A stretch of DNA of 64,000 bases from an uncultured Desulfuromonas sp. (GTDB taxonomy: Bacteria > Desulfobacterota > Desulfuromonadia > Desulfuromonadales > Desulfuromonadaceae), in the NCBI RefSeq assembly GCF_963678835.1, contig NZ_OY787469.1:682001-746000 (forward strand). Reading direction: 5' to 3'. The position numbers and the translations under genes were made by a program. The notes under the pieces were generated by a model. The model was given only the letters and a program-made list of their open reading frames with translations, searched no databases and had not been told where the DNA came from. The stretch's first letter is position 1. Each line of letters begins with the position of its first letter. Of the stretch, positions 1 through 7,877 are shown piece after piece.

Positions 1-1196
1 ATTACCGCTCCACCGGCAATATCCTTGCGGCGGCCAACGCTCTGATTGTTCACAATCAAGACCGGCATGGCAAAAAACTGTGGACAGCGGGAAAGGACGG
101 AGCCGACGTGGTGTATCGCTGCTGTGATGATGGTGAAGATGAAGCCATGGCCGTGGTGGAAGTGATTCACCGCGAGCGGTTTCGCCATCAGTACCAATAC
201 CGTGATTTTGCCATCCTTTATCGGACCAATGGTCAGTCGCGTGCCTTTGAGGAGCAGTTGCGTTATGAAAATATTCCCTACGTGCTGATTGGCGGCCAAC
301 AGTTTTTTGATCGTAAAGAAGTCAAGGATGCTCTGGCGTATCTTAAAGTGATGGCCAACCCGCTTGATGAAGTCAATCTGCTGCGGATTCTCAATTATCC
401 CAAGCGCGGTATCGGCGAAACCACGGCGGAGCGATTGATTCAGGCGTCGGTGACCGGGGAGTGCTCCCTGTGGGATGTCCTCCATCATAGCGCCGGGATT
501 GACGGAATTGGCGAGAAAGCGGGTGAAGCGATTCAAGCCTTTATCGCTTTAATGGAGCGCTATCAGCGTCGCTTTCGCCAGCCCGGTCAGTTGGTGACGA
601 CAACCCAGGAGTTGTTTCGTGAACTGCAGTTGGAGGAGGAGCTCTATCGTCAGGCTGACGATCCCAAGAAAGCCCGGCGCCGGGTGGAGAACCTCCATGA
701 AGTGGTGAATGCGGTGTCCTCCTATGAAGAGCGTGAAGTCATTGCCACTTTGGAAAGTTTTTTGGAAAAAGTCTCACTGCTCGACCGCGATGAGCCGCCG
801 CGTGGCAGCAAAGAAGAAAAGCTGAAACAAGATGCCGTGGTTTTAATGAGTCTTCACTCCAGTAAAGGGTTGGAATTCCCCTGTGTGTTTCTGGTCGGTA
901 TGGAAGAGGGCAGTCTGCCGCACAGCAAAACCATTGAAGAAACCCAGGATGTCAGTGAAGAGCGGCGGCTGTGCTATGTCGGCATGACGCGGGCTCGCCA
1001 GCAATTGACGCTGCTTGGTGCGGCACGGCGCAAGAAATACGGCAAGTTACAGCCACGTGAGGTGAGTCGTTTTCTCGGCGAGATTCCAGAAAGTCTAATT
1101 TTTCATGAAAAAGGCGAGAGCCAAGCAGCGCCACCGGAGCAGCAAAAGGCCATGGCCAGCGATTTTTTTAGCAATATCCACGACATGCTTAAGTAG
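1..1196 (+). CDS. rep: Rep/PcrA/UvrD-type ATP-dependent DNA helicase, C-terminal part (5' end outside window)
   Basis: Superfamily 1A helicase that unwinds DNA at stalled forks or during repair. The reading frame is open from base 3, so the gene starts before the window. About 397 residues are seen. The opening YRSTGNIL is helicase motif IV, SLHSSKGLEFPCVFLVGMEEG near base 850 is motif V, and RLCYVGMTRAR near base 965 is motif VI. The protein stops about 55 residues after motif VI with no Tudor-like tail, so its length and sequence are closer to Rep than to PcrA/UvrD. The paralogues are hard to separate from the C-terminal half alone. The 143 bases after the stop separate it from the MSHA operon. 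Confidence 0.9.
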   Translation, partial: YRSTGNILAAANALIVHNQDRHGKKLWTAGKDGADVVYRCCDDGEDEAMAVVEVIHRERFRHQYQYRDFAILYRTNGQSRAFEEQLRYENIPYVLIGGQQFFDRKEVKDALAYLKVMANPLDEVNLLRILNYPKRGIGETTAERLIQASVTGECSLWDVLHHSAGIDGIGEKAGEAIQAFIALMERYQRRFRQPGQLVTTTQELFRELQLEEELYRQADDPKKARRRVENLHEVVNAVSSYEEREVIATLESFLEKVSLLDRDEPPRGSKEEKLKQDAVVLMSLHSSKGLEFPCVFLVGMEEGSLPHSKTIEETQDVSEERRLCYVGMTRARQQLTLLGAARRKKYGKLQPREVSRFLGEIPESLIFHEKGESQAAPPEQQKAMASDFFSNIHDMLK

Positions 1197-1328
1197 GACG
1201 GACCTTAAACTTAAACAATTATTATAAGCACTCGCATTTTAATGTTCTTGTGCGCTTTTAATTTTTTTGGTTAAATAGTCGCCAGTCTCAGAAGTCTGAC
1301 ACTGTGTCTTTTTCCCCCGGCCGATAAC

Positions 1329-1334
1329 AGGAGG
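1329..1334 (+). promoter_or_regulatory. Shine-Dalgarno AGGAGG that points to a CTG start for mshI
   Basis: A perfect AGGAGG ends five bases before a CTG at 1340-1342. The frame has a TAA stop at 1325-1327, and no ATG, GTG or TTG occurs between it and GTG 1379. The strong site therefore most plausibly serves CTG 1340. Confidence 0.6.
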
Positions 1335-1339
1335 ACAAG

Positions 1340-2293
1340 CTGAAACTGCTCAAGAAAAAATCATCCCGCCACCAGGGAGTGACAGGGGTCTCCTTTTTTT
1401 CCGAGGGAGTCGCACTGGTGCATCTGGTTCAGGAAGAGCCACATCCAAAACTGGTATTCGCCGAGTGCGCATATTGTTCTGCCGATCAAATCTCCGAAGT
1501 TCTTCACAAGCTGGTTGAAAAACATGGTTTGTCCCACAGTCGAACGGTGGCGGTCATGGCACGGGGAAGCTACAATCTGATCCAGATTGATCCGCCGGAT
1601 GTCCCGGAAAACGAATTTCGTGAAGCGGTACGCTGGCAGATTAAGGATCTGCTTGATTTTCCTGCGGACCAGGCTGTGGTGGACACCTTTAGTTCTAAAG
1701 CATCCGAGAACCAGACACTCTCCTTTGCCGTGGCTGCATCGCAGGAACAGGTCTGGCATGTCGTGCATGCGCTGCGTGACGCCGAGCTTGATACTGGTGC
1801 CATTGATATTCCCGAACTGGCCCAGCGCTCATTGGTGTCGCTGCTGCCCGATGATGGACGAGGACTGGCTCTGCTGAGTTTATGGAAAGACAGCGGACTG
1901 ATTACCATTGTTCGCAATGGTGAGCTGTGTATGGCACGCCGGATTAATCTCGGTGTTCAAGAACTGGTTGCCGCGGCTGATCCGGCGAACGAAATTGATG
2001 GGGTGGAGATTTCTCAAGCCCAGCAAAATATCCTCGATGCGGTGATTCTTGAGATTCAGCGCTCCCTTGATTATTACGAAAGCAGCGTGTCACGCCAACC
2101 GGTGTCCTCGGTCTATATCGCGCCGTTGAGTGATCCTGTGCCTGGGTTGCAATCCTATCTCGACAGCTATCTTGCTCCGGAAATCAAGCCATTACAAATG
2201 GGTGATCTGCTGGCGGACTGCACGATGTCAGATACAGAATTATGCCATTGTCTGTCAGCCATTGGCGCAGCCCTGCGCACGGAGTGGAGTTGA
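1340..2293 (+). CDS. mshI: MSHA biogenesis protein MshI (PilM-like actin-fold protein)
   Basis: Cytoplasmic PilM-like protein. In type IV pilus systems PilM links the ATPase/platform to the inner-membrane PilN/PilO pair. About 317 residues if translation starts at CTG 1340. The N-terminus from there reads LKLLKKKSSRHQGVTGVSF, a basic lead into the family's first beta strand. A GTG at 1379 would remove 13 residues and has no good ribosome site. There is no signal peptide or membrane segment. It is the first gene of a co-directional MSHA operon, and the PilN-like gene starts one base after its stop. Family assignment rests on the PilM-like pattern and position. The non-standard start is an inference. 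Confidence 0.8.
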   Translation: MKLLKKKSSRHQGVTGVSFFSEGVALVHLVQEEPHPKLVFAECAYCSADQISEVLHKLVEKHGLSHSRTVAVMARGSYNLIQIDPPDVPENEFREAVRWQIKDLLDFPADQAVVDTFSSKASENQTLSFAVAASQEQVWHVVHALRDAELDTGAIDIPELAQRSLVSLLPDDGRGLALLSLWKDSGLITIVRNGELCMARRINLGVQELVAAADPANEIDGVEISQAQQNILDAVILEIQRSLDYYESSVSRQPVSSVYIAPLSDPVPGLQSYLDSYLAPEIKPLQMGDLLADCTMSDTELCHCLSAIGAALRTEWS

Positions 2294-2294
2294 G

Positions 2295-2894
2295 ATGATG
2301 CAGCAGATCAATCTCTATCAGGACCAATTTAAGCCGCAACGGCGCTCTCAGCTCGGGGCGATTCTTACGGCCACCTTTGTGGTGATGGTTGTTGTCATGG
2401 TGCTGCTGGCGTGGTGGCAGGGACGGCAACGCGATCAATGGCAACAACGTCAGATTGCTGAAAGTCAACGCCAGAGCAGCTTACAGGCTGAACTGACGGC
2501 ATTGGACGACAAGGTGGCAACACTTAAACCGAGTAAACTGCTGACGCGCACCCTGCTCGATACCCGCCGTCAGCTTGATTTGCGTAAACCGGTGTTGCAC
2601 CAGGTGGAGCAACTCAGTCGCAAGAAAGAACTGGTGATTGACAGTCTGGAGGCCCTGGCCTCCCGGCCGTTATCCCACGTTTGGTTGACGACGATTCAGC
2701 TCGCTAACGGTGGCGACGAGATGACGCTAAGCGGCGTGGCCCTGCAGGCTGAGCGGTTGCCGCAGATGGTGGAAGCGTTGGCCCAACAGCCGGTTTTTTC
2801 CAGACGCCATTTTGCCTTTGCCCGCCTCGAACGCCAGAGCGATGGAGGTTACAGCTTTGATCTGAGTACCCGGCAGGGAGGCGAAAATGAGTGA
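2295..2894 (+). CDS. PilN-like MSHA assembly protein (MshI2 type)
   Basis: Bitopic inner-membrane protein of the pilus alignment complex, expected to pair with the PilO-like MshJ and bind the PilM-like MshI. 199 residues from ATG 2295. The start MMQQINLYQDQF matches the INLL/INLY opening by which PilN proteins engage PilM. One membrane segment lies near residues 20-40 (AILTATFVVMVVVMVLLAWW). A coiled-coil region and a PilN-type periplasmic domain follow. The frame is open further upstream to 2130, inside mshI, but the ATG just after the mshI stop fits the family. Its stop overlaps the start of mshJ by 8 bases, suggesting translational coupling. Confidence 0.85.
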   Translation: MMQQINLYQDQFKPQRRSQLGAILTATFVVMVVVMVLLAWWQGRQRDQWQQRQIAESQRQSSLQAELTALDDKVATLKPSKLLTRTLLDTRRQLDLRKPVLHQVEQLSRKKELVIDSLEALASRPLSHVWLTTIQLANGGDEMTLSGVALQAERLPQMVEALAQQPVFSRRHFAFARLERQSDGGYSFDLSTRQGGENE

Positions 2895-3582
2895 CGCAAC
2901 GTTCTGGTCGGACAAGCTCAAGAGCTGGTTTGCCGCATTGAATAAGCGCGAGCAGCGCCTGATTATCGGGACACTGTTTGGTGTGCCGTTGTTTGTGTTT
3001 GTCCAATTGATCTTTTTACCCGGACTTAAAGAACAGACAGCGTTGGAGCGCCAGGTACAACAGCTGGAACAGGACAACACCGTTTTGCAAAGCCAGGTGC
3101 TTGAGATATCGCTACTGGCGCAAAAAGATCCCGACGCGGACACCCGCAAAAGGCTTGAGCAACTTCAGCAGGAGATTGCCCGGTTTGATCAGCGCCTGCA
3201 GGAAAACCTGTCGGGCTTGGTCCCTCCGGCGCAAATGCCCGGATTGCTCCGGTCGATGCTCAAACAGCGCACTGGATTGACGTTGATCTCCATGGAGAAT
3301 GGTCAACCACAGGCGATTAATCTTGCGCCAATGCCTCAAAAGGGCGAAGCCAAGGAGGCGGCTGCTCCTCCTCCTGAGGTGGTTCTGTACCGGCATCCAC
3401 TGCACCTCGAATTGCAAGGGGGCTATCTGGATATACTGGCGTACCTGCAGGACCTGCGGCAATTGCCTCACCGCCTGTTCTGGCATGGTCTGCACATTGA
3501 GATGGGCGAAGGTTATCCTCAAGCCCGTATTCAGGTCGATGTTTACACCCTGAGTCTGGAGAAAGGGTGGATCAGTGGTTAA
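2887..3582 (+). CDS. mshJ: MSHA biogenesis protein MshJ (PilO-like)
   Basis: Inner-membrane PilO-like partner of the preceding PilN-like protein. 231 residues. It has a short cytoplasmic N-terminus, a membrane segment around residues 28-47 (GTLFGVPLFVFVQLIFLPGL), then a heptad-rich coiled coil (about 50-105) and a small periplasmic ferredoxin-like domain. Its C-terminal half carries the typical QGGYLDILAYLQDLRQLP segment found in PilO/MshJ/GspM-type proteins. It overlaps the genes on both sides by 8 bases. Confidence 0.85.
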   Translation: MSDATFWSDKLKSWFAALNKREQRLIIGTLFGVPLFVFVQLIFLPGLKEQTALERQVQQLEQDNTVLQSQVLEISLLAQKDPDADTRKRLEQLQQEIARFDQRLQENLSGLVPPAQMPGLLRSMLKQRTGLTLISMENGQPQAINLAPMPQKGEAKEAAAPPPEVVLYRHPLHLELQGGYLDILAYLQDLRQLPHRLFWHGLHIEMGEGYPQARIQVDVYTLSLEKGWISG

Positions 3583-3940
3583 TTGCTTTGTCAGACAATA
3601 CAGCCTGTTGGCTATTGGTGGTCTGCTCCTGCTGCTGGCGATACCGGCAACATCAGCGCTGGCGTGGTATGATCCCATGCGTCCGCAAGGCAACGGGGCT
3701 GCCGCGTTGAAAACTGAACCTGAAACCCCGTTGACCCTGACCAGTATTCTTATGGCGCAACAGCGCCGGGTGGCCATTATCAATGGTCGGGTTGTGACCG
3801 AGGGCGGTCAGATCAACGGTTACCGGGTGGTAAGCATCACGGATCGTCAGGTCGAACTTCAAAAAGGCAACAAACATCACCGATTGCACTTGGCGGCACA
3901 CAAGAAGGTGCCATCGGTTAAACGAAAGATAACGGAGTAA
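3575..3940 (+). CDS. mshK: MSHA biogenesis protein MshK (PilP-like)
   Basis: Small periplasmic protein of 121 residues with an N-terminal signal or anchor segment (SLLAIGGLLLLLAIPATSALA). YDPMRP follows, and then a short beta domain with the LTSILMAQQRRVAIINGR pattern of PilP/GspC-type proteins, which bridge the inner-membrane PilNO complex and the secretin. The start is a GTG inside the end of mshJ (8-base overlap). The next gene is the secretin, the expected partner. Confidence 0.8.
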   Translation: MVNCFVRQYSLLAIGGLLLLLAIPATSALAWYDPMRPQGNGAAALKTEPETPLTLTSILMAQQRRVAIINGRVVTEGGQINGYRVVSITDRQVELQKGNKHHRLHLAAHKKVPSVKRKITE

Positions 3941-3945
3941 GGTTC

Positions 3946-5610
3946 ATGATGAGAATGAAAGCCCTGATTCAGGCCTCTGTCACCCTGCTGGCCGCGTTTG
4001 TTTTGCTGGCCGGGTGCAGCCCGGTTATGACGGCGCAGCCTACTACGCCGTCAGCGGCGTTAAATTCCTTTCCTGAATCTTCTGCTCAGCCCGCTGCTGC
4101 AGCGCCGGTTCCGGCTGCCGTGCAACAGGCCATGATGCCGCCGCTGGTGCTGGGGGATACTCCGGCGACACAGCCCCGTTTTGATGTGGTGGCAGAACAG
4201 GTTGAAGCGAGGGCCTTTTTTGCCGGTCTGGTCACCGATACGCCGACCAACCTAGTGGTGCATCCCGATGTGGAAGGGACGATCACGTTGCATCTGAAAA
4301 ATGTCACTCTCGAAGAAGTGCTGACGATTGTTCGCGATGTCTATGGTTTTCATTATCGTGCCATCGCCGGGGGCTACCAGATCCTGCCCAACAACATTCA
4401 GACGCAGATTTTCGAAGTGGATTACCTGACCTTGAAGCGCAGTGGACACTCACTGACACGGGTAAATTCCGGGCAGGTCAGTGCCGTGAGCAATGATAAT
4501 AACGGCAACGACAATGACAGCAACAGCAACTCCTCCTCAAACAGCACAACCAGCAGCTCCGGCAGCCGAATCACGACGGTGTCGGAGAGCGACTTCTGGA
4601 GCGGGTTGCAGCAGGCCCTGCAATCCCTGGTTGGTCACGAAAACGGCCGTGGAGTAATTGTTCAGCCTCAGGCGGGGCTGGTGGTAGTGCGTGCGCTGCC
4701 TCAAGAGCTTCAGATGGTGACCGATTACCTCAACAGAACTCAGATTACCTTGCAGCGGCAGGTGATTCTCGAAGCAAAAATCATTGAAGTTGAACTCAAA
4801 GACGGCTATCAGACCGGCATTAACTGGGCAGGGCTGATCCATAACGGCAGCAACACCGCAACGATTGGCCAGGTGGGCGGCGGGACGTACTTCAGTGACG
4901 GGGCCAGTGAACTTGCCGGAACCAATCCGCTGGTGGATGGTTTGGTTACGTCGGCGTTTGGCGGGGTGTTTTCCACCACGTTGCAGTTTGATGATTTTGA
5001 AGCGTTTATTGAGGCGGTGAAAAGCCAGGGCGATGTGCAGGTGTTGTCCAGCCCGCGGATTTCCACGCTTAATAATCAGAAAGCGGTCATCAAGGTTGGT
5101 ACCGATGAATTCTTCGTCACCGATATTTCCAGCGACACCGTCACCGGCACGACCACGACCACCACACCGGACATTACTCTGACCCCGTTTTTCTCCGGCA
5201 TTGCTCTTGATGTCACCCCACAGATCAGTGGTCAGGGGCGGGTCACGTTGCATGTGCATCCAACCGTCAGTGAGGTGGTGGATCAGACCAAGGTGATCAC
5301 CGTCGCCGGACAAGCCCAATCTCTGCCATTGGCCTTCAGCAGTGTGCGCGAGTCTGACACTATTGTTGAAGCACGCAGTGGCCAGGTGGTGGTGATCGGT
5401 GGCCTGATGAAAAATTCCGATACCCGTGAGGGGGCCGGTGTGCCGCTCCTTGGTGATATCCCGGGACTGGGCCATCTGTTTCGACACCAGAAAAACAGTA
5501 CCAGTAAAAGTGAGCTGATCATTTTGCTCAAGCCACAGGTAGTGGAGCGCGATACGGATTGGAACACAGACATTGAAGCGGCACGCCAGCGGATGAACGG
5601 CTTGTTTTAA
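3946..5610 (+). CDS. mshL: MSHA secretin MshL (outer-membrane pilus channel)
   Basis: Secretin that forms the outer-membrane gated pore through which the pilus passes. 554 residues. It has a lipoprotein signal peptide with lipobox LLAGC near residue 25. An N-terminal secretin/TonB-short domain lies around 80-160. A Ser/Asn/Asp-rich linker at about 181-208 is encoded by repeated AAC/AGC/GAC codons. The secretin core runs to the C-terminus, with the signature VIGGLMKNSDTREGAGVPLL near residues 483-502. The start is ATG 3946 after GGAG at 3935-3938. The low-complexity linker sits between the N-domains and looks length-variable. A small intra-operon stem-loop follows at 5625-5642. Confidence 0.93.
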   Translation: MMRMKALIQASVTLLAAFVLLAGCSPVMTAQPTTPSAALNSFPESSAQPAAAAPVPAAVQQAMMPPLVLGDTPATQPRFDVVAEQVEARAFFAGLVTDTPTNLVVHPDVEGTITLHLKNVTLEEVLTIVRDVYGFHYRAIAGGYQILPNNIQTQIFEVDYLTLKRSGHSLTRVNSGQVSAVSNDNNGNDNDSNSNSSSNSTTSSSGSRITTVSESDFWSGLQQALQSLVGHENGRGVIVQPQAGLVVVRALPQELQMVTDYLNRTQITLQRQVILEAKIIEVELKDGYQTGINWAGLIHNGSNTATIGQVGGGTYFSDGASELAGTNPLVDGLVTSAFGGVFSTTLQFDDFEAFIEAVKSQGDVQVLSSPRISTLNNQKAVIKVGTDEFFVTDISSDTVTGTTTTTTPDITLTPFFSGIALDVTPQISGQGRVTLHVHPTVSEVVDQTKVITVAGQAQSLPLAFSSVRESDTIVEARSGQVVVIGGLMKNSDTREGAGVPLLGDIPGLGHLFRHQKNSTSKSELIILLKPQVVERDTDWNTDIEAARQRMNGLF

Positions 5611-5624
5611 CCAAGGTTGTCGTG

Positions 5625-5642
5625 ACGCCGCTTTAGCGGCGT
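5625..5642 (+). other. Stem-loop between mshL and mshM
   Basis: Arms ACGCCGCT and AGCGGCGT are perfectly complementary across TT; folded, this is a 6 bp stem with a 6-base loop. No T-run follows, so it is more likely an mRNA-processing or stability element within the operon than a terminator. Confidence 0.5.
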
Positions 5643-5681
5643 TAACAGGTTCAGATCGATTGCTTTTTGGCTGAGGACCTT

Positions 5682-6587
5682 ATGTACCTGGAACATTTCA
5701 GGTTGACCAATCCCCCATTTTCACTGACGCCGGACACGGATTTTTATTTCGATGCCGCGACCAGTCGGGAAGCGTTTAACGTGGTTCAGGTGGCTCTGCA
5801 GCAGGGCGAGGGGATCGTTAAAATCGTCGGCGAAGTGGGGACCGGCAAAACCGTGATGTGCCGCAAGTTGCTCAATGATCTGCCGGCGCACATGATTACC
5901 GTGTACCTGCCCAATCCGTTGATGGAGCCGCAGCAGTTGTATCAGGCTGTTGCGCAGGAGCTGGATCTCAACATGGCGTCCGGAAGTGCCCTCAACGATT
6001 TGCTCGAACGGCTGAACCGTCATCTGATCGCCTTGAGCAAAGAAGGGTTCCACGTGGTGGTGTGTGTCGATGAGGCGCAAACCATGCCCACCGCAACTCT
6101 GGAGGCATTGCGTTTGTTGAGCAATGTAGAAACCGAGAAAAACAAGCTGCTGCAGATTGTCCTGTTCGGACAGCCGGAGCTTGATGAGCGCCTGGCCGAG
6201 CGCGAACTGCGCCAGTTACAGCAGCGCATCAGTTTTTCCTACCGATTGCAGCCGCTGGATTATGCCGGCTGCGTTGGCTATATCGACCATCGCCTGCAAA
6301 AGGCCGGCTATCTGGGTAAACCGCTGTTCAGCCCTCAGGCGCTCAAAGTGTTGTATCGATCCGCTCAGGGCATTCCCCGGCTGATCAATATCCTCGCTCA
6401 TAAAGCCCTGCTGGCGGCATATGGTCGTGGAGAGACCTATGTCAGACCACCATTGATCCGTGCTGCCATTGCCGATACCGAAGCGGTGGTGCCGGTGTTT
6501 CGCCTCTGGATGTGGACCGCCGGTATTCTGGTGTTGGGGCTGCTGTGCTTTTGTGCCGGATATATGATGAACAGGTGGGTGGTATGA
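5682..6587 (+). CDS. mshM: MSHA biogenesis protein MshM (ExeA/GspA-like AAA ATPase)
   Basis: AAA+ ATPase of the ExeA/GspA class, which helps the secretin assemble in the envelope. 301 residues from ATG 5682 (MYLEHFRLTNPPFSLTPD, the classic opening of this family). GAGG sits five bases upstream. A TTG at 5667 would add five residues and is less likely. Walker A is GEVGTGKT near residue 52 and Walker B is VVVCVDEAQ near residue 130. A single membrane segment at the extreme C-terminus (TAGILVLGLLCFCAGYMM) anchors it. The stop overlaps the mshN start as ATGA. Confidence 0.9.
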   Translation: MYLEHFRLTNPPFSLTPDTDFYFDAATSREAFNVVQVALQQGEGIVKIVGEVGTGKTVMCRKLLNDLPAHMITVYLPNPLMEPQQLYQAVAQELDLNMASGSALNDLLERLNRHLIALSKEGFHVVVCVDEAQTMPTATLEALRLLSNVETEKNKLLQIVLFGQPELDERLAERELRQLQQRISFSYRLQPLDYAGCVGYIDHRLQKAGYLGKPLFSPQALKVLYRSAQGIPRLINILAHKALLAAYGRGETYVRPPLIRAAIADTEAVVPVFRLWMWTAGILVLGLLCFCAGYMMNRWVV

Positions 6588-7876
6588 GTTTGATCAATCA
6601 GATGTTGCGCGATCTGGAAGAGCGCCGCCAGAAAGAGGCGTCAAACACGGCCAGTATCACTGCTGTGAGCGTAACACGCAAGCGCCGTTGGCCGTGGTTT
6701 GTTGCCGGAGTGGCGTTGATTGCAGGTGGTGGGGTTGCCTTGATAGGCAGTTTGTCTCCGTCGCCGGACTCGGTTGAATCGCAGCCGGTTGTGGTGAGCC
6801 ATACAGACACAACCGCACCGGTGGCCGTTGTCCCACACGAAGTTGTTGAGCCGCCGACAAATGCGGTGCTTTCGCTTCTGGCCAGTGAAACAGATCGGGA
6901 GTTACGCATTGTTATGGAGCTGCGTCAACCGGTGGATTGGCATGTTGTCCAATCCGATCCGCGTTCAGTTGCCGTGGCCGTGCCGCTGGCGGTTCATGCC
7001 ACGCTCAATACCGGATCGCTTCACTGGCTTGATCACTGGCGGCAGATCAAAACAGGCTCCACCAATGAACTGATCTTTTCAGCGTCCGGGGATATGACCT
7101 GGAACGTGTTCAGTCTGGCTGGCGACAGTCAACACGGCTGGCGTCTGGTGATTCAGGGCCGTGTTGAGGAAAACGTGACCTCTTCGGCTCACATGCAGGA
7201 ATCTGCTCCAACACCGCAACCGGTGGCACAACCGGTTGCCCCAAAGCCACAACCGGCACCCGCAGCGCAACATGCGACGGGAACCCTGAAAAAACAGGTG
7301 ACACCCCGTGAGCAACTGTGGAGCGCTGCGCAGCAGGCCCGGCAACAGGGCAATCTGCCCGAGGCAACCCGTGTGTTGGGCGAATTGGTGAACGTGGCTC
7401 CCGATGACCGGAACGGGCGCTTTGAATTAATCAAGGTGTTGTTGCAACAACGCAATGCTGAGCAGGCGCTGCAAGTCGCGGAGAGCGGCCGCCAGCGGCA
7501 GCCGGAGGAACCACTGTGGTTGATCCTCAAAGCCCGTTTACTGGCGGAGACGGATCAGTTGGCAGAAGCACTTTACGCTCTGGATGTGGACCCAGCACCT
7601 GCGGTCAGCCAAAGTCCGGAATTTTATGCCCTCAAAGCCGCGCTGTTGCAAAAGGCCACTCGCTACCAGGATGCGCTGCCGATCTATCAGCATTTATGCG
7701 GTGCGTTTCCACAACAGCCGCAGTGGTGGTTTGGTCGTGCGGTTACCGCCGATCAGGTTGGTGATCAGCAGCAGGCGCGTGATAGTTTCAGGCAGGCTTT
7801 GGCTCTGCCCGGTTTGGAGACTCAATTGCAACTGTATGCCACGCAACAGCTGCAACGTTTAGGAGACGGCAACTAA
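6584..7876 (+). CDS. mshN: MSHA biogenesis protein MshN (TPR protein)
   Basis: Inner-membrane protein with a periplasmic TPR domain, thought to scaffold MSHA assembly. 430 residues from ATG 6584, which lies in the ATGA overlap with mshM. The start MSLINQMLRDLEERR is typical of MshN. A membrane segment is at about 28-48 (PWFVAGVALIAGGGVALIG), then a beta-rich AMIN-like region, a Pro/Gln/Ala linker near 205-235, and TPR helices in the last 190 residues (repeats of A..AL...P). The frame is open upstream to 6512, but that part lies inside mshM. mshE starts two bases after the stop. Confidence 0.88.
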   Translation: MSLINQMLRDLEERRQKEASNTASITAVSVTRKRRWPWFVAGVALIAGGGVALIGSLSPSPDSVESQPVVVSHTDTTAPVAVVPHEVVEPPTNAVLSLLASETDRELRIVMELRQPVDWHVVQSDPRSVAVAVPLAVHATLNTGSLHWLDHWRQIKTGSTNELIFSASGDMTWNVFSLAGDSQHGWRLVIQGRVEENVTSSAHMQESAPTPQPVAQPVAPKPQPAPAAQHATGTLKKQVTPREQLWSAAQQARQQGNLPEATRVLGELVNVAPDDRNGRFELIKVLLQQRNAEQALQVAESGRQRQPEEPLWLILKARLLAETDQLAEALYALDVDPAPAVSQSPEFYALKAALLQKATRYQDALPIYQHLCGAFPQQPQWWFGRAVTADQVGDQQQARDSFRQALALPGLETQLQLYATQQLQRLGDGN

Positions 7877-7877
7877 C

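Noticed and set aside
4537-5487. 316-residue open frame on the minus strand opposite mshL
   Set aside because: The + strand frame is a clear secretin with a lipobox and family motifs. The minus frame has no family features and is a codon shadow.
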